NCBI GenBank assembly: GCA_033807695.1
Contig: CM066307.1
Span: 3,038,001-3,102,000 of the forward strand
Reading direction: 5' to 3'
Source of the DNA: Daedaleopsis sinensis
Taxonomy: Eukaryota > Basidiomycota > Agaricomycetes > Polyporales > Polyporaceae
DNA: 64,000 bases
Both the position numbers and the translations under genes were made by a program. Of this stretch, positions 50,281 to 63,613 are shown in pieces; positions within the stretch are counted from its first letter, which is position 1, and each line of letters opens with the position of its first letter. The notes under the pieces were generated by a model, which was not told where the DNA came from, ran no database searches, and was given only the letters and a program-made list of their open reading frames with translations.

Positions 50281-53200
50281 ATGTCCGAGCTTCCCTCCCT
50301 CCTCCTTGCGTCCCTCAACCCCTCTTCCAGGAAACATGCAGAGCAAAGCCTACAGGCACTCGGCGTTCAGCCCGGTTTCCTCACCCATCTCCTCACCCTC
50401 GTCCTCCAAACCACCCAAGATCGCGCCGTTCGTCTTGCCGCCAGTGTCTACCTCAAAAACGTCGTTAAATCGCGATGGGAGGATGTACGTTTACTCTCTG
50501 TACCTTTTGATCTTTGATCGCTCACATCTCGACGCGTCTCTCTCCAGGATGAGCCACCCTTGTCGGAGCCCGACAGAGCCGCCCTCCGTGAAGCCCTGGT
50601 TCCTGCTATGATCGCCCTCTCTAATCCCTCGGACAAGGCGGTACGCGCACAGGTGGCCGAGTCGATATCTCTGGCTGCAAAGATCGACTTCCCCGAAAAG
50701 TGGCCTGACCTGGTCGATGTGAGTGTCGTCTTTTCTCCGCCTCGATGGATCGCGTACCTTTGCTCTTGGTTATGCTGAGTTTGCGTGCTGTAGAAACTAG
50801 TCTCGTCACTTTCCGAATCCAACTACGAGATCAATATCGGCATTCTCCAGACTGCGCACTCCATCTTCCGACCATGGCGTGCAGAAGCCCGATCCGACTC
50901 CCTCTTCACTGTCATCAACTATGTGCTCTCTCGGTTTACCAGACCATTCCTCCAACTCTTCCTTCACACATCCAGGTTGCTCTTGTCTACTCCCCCTCCG
51001 CCAAATCTCCCCCAAGTGGCTCAGGCCATGGTGTACCTCGTCGATATTTTCTATGACCTGACCTGCCAAGATCTTCCGCCGGACTTCGAAGATTCTCACT
51101 CAGAATTTTTTGGGCCTAACGAGGGATTGTTTCTCAAGCTGCTGGCCTGGGACCCACCGCAGCTGCAAGGAGATGTGAGTTGGCCAGTGTTGGAATCATA
51201 TATGCGCTCTGACATGTAGAACAGCCCGACGATACAAACCCATCTCTCCCATCCCAAATCAAAACTGGCATTCTCGAGATTGTCGAGGTGAGCAGGTTGC
51301 ATGGTTTCAATTGGTTCTTTTTCCCTAACGCATATGCGCAGCTCTATGTCAAGCTCTATCCGGAAACGCTGCAGTCAGTAGGGTCGGTAGAAGCGTTCGT
51401 CCGGGCCATCTGGGACCTTATTGGCGGTGGGAAACGACCGAACGTGTCTGATGACGGAGTGAGTCAAATTTGCGCAACACCACCTCTTCGCTGACCTCTC
51501 GCTCCAGCTCGTCTCGCAATCCTTGAGGTTCATGGCATCGGCCATTCGAACGGGATACTACAAGGAATTGTTCGGGTCCAAAGAGACCATATCAGGTCTA
51601 GTACAGGGTGTTGTCGTTCCCAATGTATCCTTGCGAGGTAAAGCCGCAGTCGACTCATTGTTGCCCGCCATGCTCACATACTCACAGAACACGAGCTCGA
51701 ACAGTTTGAAGATGACCCCTTGGAGTATATCCGGCTAGATCTTGCTTTGCCCTCCGTCGGTGGAATTGGTGGTGCTCACGACGCTGTCACGCGACGTCAG
51801 GCCGCTGCTGACGTTCTCCGCGCCCTGGTATCATCTGGTTCTGAGGCTGAAGCTACCGAAGTTACCGGCGCGTGGATCAATCAAGGTTTAAACGAGTACA
51901 ACACCAACAAGGCGGCAAACTGGCGTGCAAAGGATACAGCCATCTACCTCTTGACTGCTGTGGCGACGCGCGGGAGTACCACCGCACACGGCGTCACGTC
52001 GACGAACGCTCTAATCGACGTTGTGCAATTTTTCTCCGATCACGTTTTCCAAGACTTGCAGGCAGATCCTCAGACCATCCACCCCATCTTGCAGGTCGAC
52101 GCGATCCGATTCCTGCATACGTTCCGTAACCAACTGGTCAAGCCTCAATTGTTGTCGGTCCTTCCCTTGCTCGTGCGACACCTGTCGTCCGAGAATTACG
52201 TCTGCTACACCTACGCCGCAATCAGCATTGAGCGGATCCTGTTCATTCGACAAGGAACGCAGCTCATGTAAGCGATGTCTTTTACAGGTGTGATTGGGAT
52301 AACTAAACCGTGTTGCAGGTTCACACAAGCCGATGTGCATGAAAGCGCACCGCCGCTTCTGAACGCACTCCTCTCGAAGATTGAGAAAGCGCCCTCGCCG
52401 CAAAAGATGGCTGAAAATGACTACCTGATGAAGTGTTCGCATTCGATTTCGAGGATGCTCGATTTTTGCTCACACACTCTTGGCAGGCGCTATGCGAGTC
52501 ATCATTACGGCTCGCTCAACGTTCGCCAACGGGTACGAGACGGTGTTGCAGCGTCTCGTTGCAATTCTAGGTGTCCTTGCGAAAAACCCGAGCAACCCGA
52601 ACTTCGACCAGTACATCTTTGAGAGTATCTCTGCGCTGATGAGGTGCGACATTCTACGAGTCTCCCGGCAGGCCACATTCTCACCACCCACGCGCAGGTT
52701 TGTCGTCCAAGCGAACCCAAGCACGCTCTCTACATTTGAGCCGGCGCTGTTCGGTCCCTTCACGTACATTCTGCAGAACGATATCGACCGTGGGTGGCAG
52801 TCAGATCTTTTGACCTTCATTTACCTAACGAGGATCATCGTGCAGAATACGTCCCTTACGTCTTCCAGATTCTCGCGCAAATGCTCGACCTGCACAGCGG
52901 CGCGATTCCGCCTGAATACCAGAGTCTGCTGCCGTTCCTCTTGACACCGGCGCAGTGGCAGCAGAAAGGTAGCATACCGGGGCTTGTCAAACTCCTGAAG
53001 GCATTCTTGTCGCATGACGCAAGTTCGATTGTCGCCGGAGGACAGATTACGCAGGTGCTGGGTGTCATCCAACAACGTTTGATTCCGTCCAAGATCAACG
53101 ACGGATGGGGCTTCGAGCTCCTGCAGGCCGTCGTGCAATATGTGCCATCGTGCGTCCTCCCACATCGCACGTCGAAGCTGAACTGATCTTCTGACGCGCG

Positions 53201-53999
53201 TGCGAATCCAGTGCGAGTCTGCAGCAGTACTTCCGCTCGCTCGTCGTGACGCTCCTCACGAGGATGCAGACGAGCAAGACGGACAAGTTCGTCTATCACT
53301 TCGTATACTTCCTGGCCTTCTGCCTGGCCATCAACAACGATGGCTTGACGCCTGACTACGTCGTCTCTGAAGTGGAGGCGATCCAGCCACAGTGAGTTTA
53401 TAGCTCGCGCATACCGCGTGCTCATAATGACCCATGTGTGCGCAGACTCTGGAGGCAGCTGCTCGTGAACTTCTTCGTCCCGCAGGCGCCGAAGTCGCCG
53501 CCCAAGGAGAGGAAGGTCGTCATCGTCGGCATCACGCGGCTACTCACCCAGAGCACACTGATGCTCCGGGAGCCCCTGGTGCAAGCATGGTGCGTTCCGC
53601 AGCCCGTTCCCTCTCTCCCGCTCCCCCTTCTTCCAAAACTAACGCCACTCGCAACTCCTCCTGCGCAGGCCCCCCATGTTCACAGCGCTCGCGACGCTCT
53701 TCCAGACCGAGCAGCAGCTCTCGAAGAAGGACGAGCTCGACCCGGACGCGGGCCTCACGCAGGTCGACTACGAGGAGCAGACGGCGGGCTACCAGGCCGC
53801 GTACTCGCGCCTCGCCGCGGCCGAGGGCGCGCCCGTGGACCCCGTCGCGCACGTCAAGGACCTGCGCGCGTACGTCGGGCAGGAGCTCGCGGGGCTCGCG
53901 GGGCGCGACCCGCGCGTGGCGGGCTGGGTCGCGGCGACGGACGCGGCGGTGAGCGGGCCGTTTGTGCAGGGGCTCGCGGCGTCTGGGTACCGTATTTGA
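50281..53999 (+). CDS. CSE1: CSE1 / exportin-2, importin-alpha re-exporter
   Basis: This is a karyopherin-beta protein that returns importin-alpha from nucleus to cytoplasm with Ran-GTP. The start at 50281 gives MSELPSLLLASLNPSSRKHA. The importin-beta N-terminal domain and HEAT repeats follow through more than a dozen exons: LTLVLQTTQDRAVRLAASVY, SISLAAKIDFPEKWPDLVD, ESNYEINIGILQTAHSIFRP, VYLVDIFYDLTCQDLPPDFE, FFGPNEGLFLKLLAWDPP, VSQSLRFMASAIRTGYYKEL, DDPLEYIRLDL, VTGAWINQGLNEYN, NWRAKDTAIYLLTAVATRGS, FTQADVHESAPPLLNALLSK, YFRSLVVTLLTRMQTSKTDK and FVYHFVYFLAFCLAINNDG. The C-terminal CSE1 region ends at GLAASGYRI. Coverage looks complete, with no break. Confidence 0.93.
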
Positions 54000-55403
54000 G
54001 TGCGGTTGTGCGACTTTGGTCCTTGGAGGAGGATGGGCGCAGAGGAGAAGGAGGAAATGGAAGAACAGAGGAACAGAGCAAGGGAAGGGATGTCTGCGTG
54101 GTTGCAAGGTGCGTGTCGTGTTGGTTGGATGACAGAATGGAAAAGCTTGTAGGATCGCATCTCTAGCGTGAATTGATGTCGTGAACGAATGTCAGCTTCC
54201 ACGCTCGACGTCCGACCCCATTGAGCACCATCATTCAATGGATCTACACAGGCTTACACATGAAGATGTCCGAGACTCGATATTGAGGTGAGTATGCCGA
54301 GAGTGTTCGGCGCAGGAAATTTATTCGACCACTCACATCTACGCTGGGAAATCACAGGGGTTGGATATTGGACATTCCGCTATGGCTGACTTGACAGGCA
54401 AGTTCAGTATCGCTCAAGGTACCCTACTCGTACTGCCTAAGTATAACGCTTCCGATAAGCCTGGCTAGACCGTCGCAGACGCTTGCAAAGCAACACATCA
54501 CAGTCTGCGACTTGCCAAGCACCTCCGCTGTTAGCTAGTCTCGTCCCCATCCATTCTGAGTCCTGACGCTTGTTCCTGGATCCCCTCAGCACAGAGGAGT
54601 CGAGGAGGAGGAGGAGGGTACAAACTCTCCGTGCGAAACTTCTGGATTCGACCCAGGATTCTGATTGGACAATCACTACAAGTTGTTCCTCCTTCTGTAC
54701 TGCCCGAGCATCGCGAGGGCTTTGTGAGCGCAGGGTGAGCCTCATAACGATTGGAGCCGAGACTACTCCGCTGTACTAACTGTCGATGCAGAAGTGCTCA
54801 AAACACCGGTACCTTGCAAATACCTTGCATATAACATGCTAAGTCCGATTGGGTGAGAGAAAAGATCCAGATTCCCTGTCTCAGAATCCCTGAACGGTGC
54901 AAGCGTCCGTCGGGATCAACATTGTAGATCTCTCAGTAAGTCTCAGATCTCTCTTGCTTAGCCTTAGGCCCTCTTAGGCCCTCTTACAGCCTCTTACACG
55001 ACGGGACGGGTAAAGGCCCCTTTACCCTCCCATCGGAAATTGGAGGGACATGTATCATTTCCTTTGTTTTCGCGCGTGCTGGGGCCCGAAACCGAGGAAT
55101 TGATAGATATTCAACGACTGTCCCACCAATTTCAAGTTAGATAGGGAAAGAGCCTTTGCTCATCGTGTAAGTAATCAGACTGTTAGGCTTCAGGTATTAC
55201 AAACTGAAACACGCGATGCCAGCATCCCTGGGCTGCCCTAGCCTAATCACGACTCCGTGGCGATGTATCATATTCGTAGAGGCTAGTGGCTGAGTCCTGC
55301 ATTTGTACAGCGCGATAGGTGTCGATATAGCAGAGGTATAAAGGCACACCCGTCCATGACATGTTGACACCACAAGATACTTGCGATTTACCTTGCTGCT
55401 ACC
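54000..55403. other. Intergenic
   Basis: No supported gene is seen. It contains small direct repeats near 54955-55000 (CTTAGGCCCTCTTAGGCCCTCTTACAG) and the promoter of the first P450. Confidence 0.5.
55337..55344 (+). promoter_or_regulatory. Candidate TATA box of the first P450
   Basis: TATAAAGG lies 60-67 bp upstream of the ATG at 55404, a suitable spacing for a fungal core promoter. Confidence 0.5.
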
Positions 55404-57384
55404 ATGGGAGCCCAACTACCAGTCCTCGGTGCATGGCCTTGGATTCTGCTCACTAGCCTCGTCGTGCTCTTCGTACGCTCACGAATACGCTCGCATGCCC
55501 GCCGTTTGCCCCCAGGTCCCCCGCCGCTTCCTGTCCTGGGCAACGTTTTCGACATGCCCAAGAAACACCTGGGCCGGGAAGCTAGAGATCTGTGCGACAA
55601 ATATGGTACGTCTGGTGAACTTCCGTTCATGTCTTGGCTACAATTTTGTCACAGGTGACATAGTACATCTCGACCTCCTCGGAAAGTCGTTCGTCATTTT
55701 AGGCTCGTACAAGGTTGCATGCGACCTGCTAGAGAAGCGCTCCTCGAACTACTCCGATCGTCCCAAATCTGTCATGGTTTCTTTGTACGTCACCTCTTCT
55801 TACAGCTGCATAAGATTCTAATTTTCGATGACAGGTGCGGTCTCGATTGGACGTTTGTGCTAAAGAGTTACGGACCTGAGTGGCGCACCCATCGACGGGC
55901 GTTCCATCAACATATGAATTCAGAAATCATTTGGAAGTACCAGCCACTCCAGCTCAACGCCGCGCGAAACACGGCGCGGAGAATACTGGACTCTCCCAAA
56001 GCCTGGGATGACCATTTGTATTTGTAAGTCAATCGATTTTCCGCGCGCGTAAGTACCCCTCTAACTCTGCGACTCACAATATTCCTTATGCGCGTAGCTC
56101 GTTCGCGTCGGTGGTCATGCGTATTGCGTACGGCATCGACTTGCGTGAGCGCAATTCCAGCGACGACGCCAACGACAAGTACTTCGATATGATTGACCGG
56201 ATCGGACGGATCGGGGAGCAAATAATTGTTCCCGGCCGCTTTCCTGTAGAGGCGATCCCCTGGCTACGCTTCCTGCCGTCTTGGTTCCCAGGCGGCGGTT
56301 TCAAGAAATTCGCCGCCGCAGCCAGGCACGACATGATCCAGACGATTGACGAGTTATTCGATACAGCAAAGGCGAAACTGGTAAGTCATAAGTGAGCAAT
56401 GTTAGGGGAATCAGATACTGATCCTACTTGACAGGACCAAGGGTTGATCAAAGACTCATTCGTAGCTCAAATGTTGGACGGTATCCCTTCGGGCGACGAT
56501 GGTGCTGCGGCTGTAGAGGTATGCAAGGCAATAAGCGCCACAACATACTCCGGTGAGAGCTCCCATACTTTGCATATCGTCCACTTAACCTTGACTGACA
56601 TATTCTTGTTACCAGCTGGTGCTGAAACGGTCAGTGTAACTGTTCGCCGCGTAGTTTCTCAGTAATGCTAAAAAGCGTTCGCAGAGCCACACGACCGCCC
56701 GTGCTTTCTTCCTGGCTATGACACTCTATCCGGAGGTGCAAAAGAAGGTCCAGGCGGAGCTGGAGGCGGTCGTTGGCCCGCACCGTCTTCCCGAGTTTGA
56801 CGACCGTCCCTCGCTGCCTTACACCCGTGCGGTTCTCAAAGAGCTGATACGGTGGCACATCATCACGCCGTTCGGAGTTCCTCATACCGTTGTCGCCGAT
56901 GACGAGTACAACGGATACGTGATCCCTGGCGGTGCATCCGTCGTCGGGAACATCTGGTGAGTACCGTCTTCACCGCAGCTGCTACAGCGAGCTGTCGCTA
57001 ACTCTCCCACGCCATGCTCAGGGCGATTTCACGCGACCCCGAAACCTACCCTGATCCGGAGAACTTCATCCCAGAGCGTTTTATTGATAAGAATGGCTTC
57101 CTCGACGTTAAAGATAAAGATCCCTCTAACTTTATGTTTGGTTTCGGGCGGAGGTAAGAGGTGATCATGTCGTGAACACCTGGTTGATTGTTAAACTGTG
57201 TGGACTTATTATCAGGATATGTCCTGGCCGGCATTTTGCTGAGTCTTCACTCTTCATCATGTGCACAACCCTGCTCTGGGCATTCGACATATCTCCTCCG
57301 ATCGACGCACACGGAAACATTGTGAAGGTGGAGAGAAAGCTGTCGACCGGCGGTATCGTTACGTGGGTTGTCTTCGCACCGTGA
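55404..57384 (+). CDS. Cytochrome P450 monooxygenase (first of a pair)
   Basis: An ER-anchored haem monooxygenase. The N-terminal anchor is LGAWPWILLTSLVVLFVRS, followed by RRLPPGPPPLPVLGNVFD. Exons continue with GDIVHLDLLGKSFVILGSYK, SYGPEWRTHRRAFHQHM, FASVVMRIAYGID and the I-helix AGAET. Next come YPEVQKKVQAELEAVVGPHR, the ExxR in AVLKELIRWHIITPFGVPH, AISRDPETYPDPENFIPERF and the haem loop FGFGRRICPGRHFAE. An intron falls inside the haem loop between RR and ICPG. The family resembles basidiomycete P450s usually named O-methylsterigmatocystin-oxidoreductase-like, but substrate and CYP number cannot be set from sequence alone. The donor after AGAET (GTCAGT) is not optimal. Confidence 0.9.
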
Positions 57385-58330
57385 TATGAGCTACCATGAC
57401 GCTGACAACCCTGTGCAGGCATGCGCCCGTATACGATTACACATTGAAAGCACGCTCAGTGGAGAGAGCACGGTTGGTGCGGGAAGCGTCTTCGATCGCT
57501 TGAATAGAAATACCCTTTCTTACGGCTGTTGAACAATCGTCATCATCCATTCGCTGAATTTTTTTGCAATGAGTGTGGGAAGCACTGCATCGTACGTACG
57601 GTACAGAGGATCCTCTCAATATTAGGGGTGCTCAATATTGAATTCTTGCTGCACAACGCTCCTACAACGCTGCACGATTTCTCCTCAGGCGTTTATCAAG
57701 CTCTATCGCTCTCCGCCGCACAGCCACCTAACGCCCGCCGCTCGCTAACGCCTAAGGATAAATCGTGCAACTTGAAGCTGCCACTGAGCTCGTACTTAAC
57801 GGTACTTAACGTGTTCTCGTTTCGCACTACGCCATTACGTCCCGAACGACTGGTTCGAGTCTAACGTACGTATAGTACTCTGGCACATGTAGGCACATGT
57901 TCTGGTGGCATCCGTGTAGCATCCTAGGGCATCCTGTGGCATCGACTTTGGATGCTAAGAGTCTAATATCGCGGATCAAACGGTCGACTGATCAATGATA
58001 AGCTTTATAAGTACTTACTTACCCCAACCGTCAAGCTTCAAGCGCCCACTACGCTACAGTCGACGCTGACTAATAATCGCAGATATATGGACAGGCGCAG
58101 ACTAAGACTTGTGATGAGGCCCAAATTTAAAGTGAGACATGTTCTCCTCCCGGGCCCTTCGCATGATAAGTACATCCATATGGGGCTATATGTCGTACGT
58201 AGCGTGTACAGGCGGCTAAACCTACCCATCTCCTCCATATCATATAAGTACGTACTACGGGCTCAGCGATGAATACAGCCTACTTGCAATCACTCCCACC
58301 AGCTCCCACTTGTTGTGACGACGTTTTCCC
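57385..58330. other. Intergenic between the two P450 genes
   Basis: No supported gene is seen. It holds the 46-bp dispersed repeat at 58191-58236 and a TATAAG at about 58243. Confidence 0.5.
58191..58236. repeat. 46-bp dispersed repeat, host copy
   Basis: Inverted match, one mismatch, to 30495-30542 inside the giant element. It lies in the promoter region of the second P450. Confidence 0.65.
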
Positions 58331-60510
58331 ATGTTCGCTACGGATACACTTATGGCTACTACTCCCGTGCTCGCTGTGGCTTCCGGCATCGTCATAACGC
58401 TCTTACTGTTCTTCTATAGGAAGCGTTCGAGCCGCGGGGATCCGTTTCCCGGGCCCTCAGCCGTACCGATATTCGGAAATGCCCTGCAATTGCCACGTAC
58501 GAAGGCCTGGGAGAAGCTGCACGAATGGGGGCAAGTATATGGTTCGTTGTCGTTGGCTTCCTTCATGTCAATGTGACGGATTCTTACGGCTCTTCCCCCG
58601 TTGCTCAGGAGGATTCTACTCGATTCGACTGCTCGGAACGCCATGCCTTGTATTGAATACCGCCGCGGCCGCCCGCGAGGTACTGGAGAGCAAATCCGCG
58701 TTCTACTCGAACAGACCGTTACCCAAGATCATCGAACTGTACGTTCTTGTGAAACATGGACTAACCTTCCATACTCCAATTGACTGCGACGCACAGTTCA
58801 GGATTTGACAAAGGGGTCGTCCTGGAGCACGATCCCAGCCGGCTTCGTCACGCGCGGAAGCTGCTCAACACCGTCCTCGGCCCTAGGCAGATCCTGCAGT
58901 ACCGGGATGTTATCATGGAGCATGTCAATATACTGCTCTACAACCTGCTGCAGGAGCCGGTCGAATTCATCGACCACATTCGTCAGTACGTCGCCCGTTG
59001 CTTCCCACCCATCCAAATACTTGACTCACAGTTCGTCGTGACATGATGCGTCCAGTTTGACTGCAGGCGTTGCGATAGAGATGTCTCACGGCCACAAGGT
59101 GACTAGCCGCCACGACCCATACGTGAAGAAGGCGAACGAATTCGGGGTTAACTTCGCGGAGGCGAGTCTGCCGACCAAGCATCTCGTCGATCGGATTCCC
59201 TTCTGTCAGTCATTTAACACTGTCATACATTAGAAAGCCTTTACTGATATTGTCGTCATGTAGTGGCACGCCTGCCGTCCTTCCTTCCCGGCATGGGATT
59301 CCAGGAGAACGCGCGAGTTTGGCGAGAACACTACTTTTCGCTCGCAGAGGAAGGTCACCAGATGGTCAAAGACCAGATTGTAAGCCATAGTAATGCACGG
59401 TCAGCACGCATGCTAATGAGCCGCAATGATAAGGCTAGGGGAGTCGCTCGGCCGTCATTGACGTACAAGGCACTTGCAGAATCAAAGGCCGGCGAGCACC
59501 CGGACGATATCATCATGTTTACTGCAACGCAAGTCTACGCCGGTTAGTACCATTTGTGACCATGGTCGACGAGCACATGCTGACGTCTTCACAGGGGGGT
59601 CTGACACGGTGAATATGACGGCGTCCTGCTGTGACGAGGAACGATGCTGATGGCAACCTGCTAGACCGTATCATCGCTGGCCTCGTTCATACTTTTCATG
59701 GTGAAGTACCCAGAAGTGCAGAAGAAAGCCCAGGAAGAGATTCAAAGGGTTGTCGGCTCAGATCGACTGCCCGTATACGAAGACCGCGCGAACCTATCAT
59801 ACGTTGAATCGGTGATGATTGAAGCACTGCGTTTACGACCTCCAGTCAGCACCGGTGAGAGTCTACGTAAAATGTTTGGACTTTCGCACTTACATGAATG
59901 TCCAGTGGCGCGATTGGTCGGCAAGGACGACGTTCACCAGGGACACTACGTGGCAAAAGACACCATAGTGCTTGTGAACTTCTGGTAGGTTATCAGTGTC
60001 AGATCTCTCGTTCCTTTTCTCAACAGATTGTCGATTAGGGGGATGTTACGAAACGAGGATGCCTATCCAGATCCACACACATTCAAGCCAGAGCGGTGGA
60101 TCGGACAAGACAGGCGTGCGGAGGATCATCCGCTGAACGTCGCCTTCGGGTTCAGCAGACGGTATGTTGTTGCATTTCTGTGTCGTATGACCCGACTCAT
60201 CTGTAGACAGGATATGCCCCGGTCAGTATTTGGCTGAAGAGATTATATTCACGTCGATGGCCAGGATCCTTGCACTGTTCACAATCTCGCCCGTCAAGGA
60301 CGGAAACGGCAATCTCGTCATCCCTTCAGATGACAGCACGAACGGAGGTATCACGTACGTTCTCTCCTTCAAGCTTCAGGCTTTGCGCGAATCATGTCTG
60401 ATGCTGCTGCTTGACATAGATTCCCGACACCTTTCCAGTGCAACATACAACCTCGCACTTCACGGACTAAGGAGGTTCTGCAAGGGCTTGTTGGACAGAC
60501 GCACGAATGA
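58331..60510 (+). CDS. Cytochrome P450 monooxygenase (second of a pair)
   Basis: The N-terminal anchor is TPVLAVASGIVITLLLFFY, followed by DPFPGPSAVPIFGNALQLPR. Exons give GGFYSIRLLGTPCLVLNTAA, YSNRPLPKIIEL, VVLEHDPSRLRHARKLLNTV, GVAIEMSHGHKVTSRHDPYV, FLARLPSFLPGMGFQENAR and the I-helix AGGSDTT. They continue with YPEVQKKAQEEIQRVVGSDR, the ExxR in VMIEALRLRPPVST, MLRNEDAYPDPHTFKPERW and the haem loop FGFSRRICPGQYLAEE. The haem loop is split by an intron at the same codon as in the first P450. The last exon reads FPTPFQCNIQPRTSRTKEVL to the stop at 60510. The two P450s are not close duplicates. No break is seen. Confidence 0.9.
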
Positions 60511-61058
60511 ATGGTGTTTGAATTAATTGGTTTGAATGAGTTGCACATGCGATACTGAGATCATTAGCGTTCGAATGTGAAATTTGAGAGTTAACGTCTA
60601 CCTAGGATGGCTCGCAAACTCGAGGCTGTCTTTTAGAATATGCTGAGATGCTATAGACTCATAGAGCACGTTCACCAAGTGACACCAACGTTCACTGTCA
60701 GTACGAAGTCGCGGTTGACGTGGGACTCGAGGTCCTCGGAGGTTTGGCGCCGGAGCTCTGCATGGCCCGGGCCGGTCCGGCCTTCGGGACGAGAATCGTC
60801 GAGGCTCAGGCCAAGCTCAGGCTCAGGCTGAAGTTCTGAGTTCAAGAGATCGCTCACTGTGCCCCAAGCACGTCTCTTTCTCCCTCCATCACCATTCCCA
60901 ACGCCTCCTCTTCCCAACCAGTCGCTATTCCACGCTTAACGGTCTACGCACGTTACTGAACAGCACAACAACTACAAGGTTGCCACATTCTTGGCACTCA
61001 GTATCGCAGGAGCCTAACGTTCGTCTGAACTGGACCGAGACTAAACCCCACGAAAGTC
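60511..61058. other. Intergenic
   Basis: No supported gene is seen. A few CAGGCTCAGGC-type short repeats lie near 60805-60835. Confidence 0.5.
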
Positions 61059-62960
61059 ATGCAGCGTTGCAGGACGCTGTCACAGGTGAAGGTACTGCGC
61101 ACGTTTCATGGGTATCGGATCAGCTCCAAGGTATGTCGTCCTGCCACTTGTTCCCGCTTGCCGGCTTGCTCAACCGTCGTAACGGGCAAGCAGGCCTTCT
61201 ACAGGCCACATCCTGCAACAGAGCGTACTGCTAATTTCTCTACGTCACTACTGAGAGCCACCCCTGCCACATCAGCAACGTTAGAGACTCCGAGTCGCCC
61301 GCAGACTGAAGTTCAGAGCTCAGAACTACCGACGAGTAGAATCGATGACCGGAAAGTGATACTGGGATGGGACACTACAACGTATTCGCGATTGTGAGTA
61401 TCAATAATCTGCAGCCGCACGAGACGGGATTGAACGTTACGTGAAAGTCATCACATTTGGCTTCGAGACCACTGCCGTTGTCCACAATGCTTCCATCCAC
61501 ATACCAAGCAACGTCTTGTCAACACATCTGAGGTAAGAGCTCGTCTCGCGTGAGCGTATTGTCATTATATTCTCGAAGATCCCTCCAGACATTAAGCCAA
61601 CCCACGTTGAGTCCAAACCGGAGGGTCTAGAAGTGCGATGTACGCGACACACATTGGCCTCAGGCAACGTTTTACGCTAACGCCTCACGCAGGGCCTTCG
61701 TCTCAGCCCCATACCTCGCTATACCCATGGTCATGGTTGCGATATAACTCCTATGACCCACCCATGGCCCGTGGCACACCCTCTGAGTAAGTATTATGTG
61801 CGTCTGCGCCGGACGGTACCTGCTTACATCCGCTCAGAAAGATACTATGGGGCTCGAAAATATTGCAATCCCCCCCGACAGTCACTTACGAGGAAGCAAT
61901 GGCTCCGGACGACCGCGGCCTCTTCAGATGGTTATCACAGGTAGACAAGTTCGGCTTCTGCTTCATCTCAGGTGTGCCTGCGACCCCTGAGGCAACGGAA
62001 GAGTTGTCTCGTAGAATAGCCTTCATCAGAGAAACCCAATGTGCGTCGCACAGATGAGCCGACATCTGCCTCAAGTTCTTACCTGTCGATAGATGGCACG
62101 TTTTGGGACTTCACCTCAAACCTTGCGAAAGGGGACACGGCATACACCACACTCGCCCTCGGAGCGCATACGGACACCACCTACTTCGTGAGCAGCTCCA
62201 TCTCACGTTCCCTACATTGCCACTCATCTGCCATTGCACAGACCGACCCATGCGGCCTGCAACTGTTCCATCTCCTCGAGCACACAGGTGGCACTGGCGG
62301 CGCGACGCTGCTGGTCGACGGATTCTACGTCGCATCGATCCTGAAAGAGCTGCATCCCGAGGCCTACGAGCTGCTCTCGACCATCCGCGTGCCGACCCAC
62401 GCAGCCGGGGAGGCAGACGCGCTCTTCACCCCGAACACGCGTGACACCCCGATTTTGAAGCACGAGGCGGGCGAGCTCGTGCAGGTCCGCTGGAACAACG
62501 ACGACCGGAGCGTGCTGCGCGATCTGCAGCCCGACCAGGTCGAGCCATGGTGCGTCCCTCTCTCACCCCTCTCACCCCCGCTGCGGGACCGGCTGCTCAC
62601 TACACGGCCGCGCAGGTACGACGCCGTCCGGACGTGGTACAAGCTGCTGACGAGCCCGGATTCGGAGTATTGGGTCCAGCTGTCCCCGGGGACTGCGGTA
62701 GGCGAGTCGCTCTCCCGCCTGCTCTCCGAGTTTGGGGTGTGAGCTGACACGGTCGAACAGTGGTGGACAATCACCGCGTCCTGCACGGACGCTCGGCGTT
62801 TGACGGCAAGCGACGCATGTGCGGCGCGTACATCGGCATGGACGAGTATCGGTCCAAGCTCGCCGTGCTCACTGAGAAGTTCGCGGGCGACGCGGTGTTG
62901 CGGGACACTACTGCCACCGCGACGGTCAATGGGCGGAGCATTTGGCACCCTGCTCTATGA
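61059..62960 (+). CDS. Trimethyllysine dioxygenase (carnitine biosynthesis)
   Basis: An Fe(II)/2-oxoglutarate oxygenase that hydroxylates N6-trimethyllysine, the first step to carnitine. The first exons (MQRCRTLSQVKVLRTFHGYR, STSLLRATPATSAT) look like a mitochondrial targeting region. Then FHHIWLRDHCRCPQCFHPHT forms the N-terminal metal-binding module of the family. SLYPWSWLRYNSYDPP, KILWGSKI, VTYEEAMAPDDRGLFRWLSQ and VDKFGFCFISGVP follow. The catalytic core has TLALGAHTDTTYF (HxD iron ligands), GGATLLVDGFYVASILKELH, VQVRWNNDDRSVL and WYKLLTSPDSEYWVQLSPG, then DNHRVLHGRSAF with the distal His and the Arg that binds 2-oxoglutarate. The stop is at 62960. Nine or more exons, with joins consistent. 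Confidence 0.9.
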
Positions 62961-63613
62961 GTTCGCTGAGGGATTCGCGCTTACAGATTAATTGTTTCCG
63001 GCAGTGACCACATCCTATGGCTTCAGCATCTCCCCAGTCTATCATCACAGTCTATCACAGTGTACTCACCGTATATTACTCTACTATCATGTCCATCTGA
63101 TGTAGGACTGTCGACCACAGATGCGACGGTCTTGTACTAGCACCTCTATTCCCCATCGTTACTAGACTCCGAAACATATGGAAGTTTATCCGGGAGTACG
63201 CTGTATGTGTTGGCCAAGGAAGTGAAGAATTGGAGCTTGGGGGAGACAGGATACGGGGTCAGTCTTACATGTGCAGTTAAGGAATATATAGCGAACTTCG
63301 AGCTTGAAGGAATAAATGAGTGTGGACCGGGGGTCAACCGGTCATGTATTTACTTACCTTAAATCGAAACACTCGAGCGCTAGCATCCGTTTTGCTTCTC
63401 GCTACTTACGTTCATCAGCCACCGTGCTGCAGCTGGTATGAGTTTCCTTGCTTCTCAGTGGTAAAAGTTGTGAACTGTCGACATAGATTGAGACCGGCAG
63501 CAGTGCCGTTCTAACTCCACGCTCCAGGGATTCGGTGACGGTTTGGTCCACGAACATTACTGCCGGGGCCTCGTGAATGCAGAGTCAGCTTTCATTGCGT
63601 CTGTCGGACTGCT
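62961..63613. other. Intergenic
   Basis: No supported gene is seen. It contains short TATCACAGTCTATCACAGT direct repeats near 63040-63060. Confidence 0.5.
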
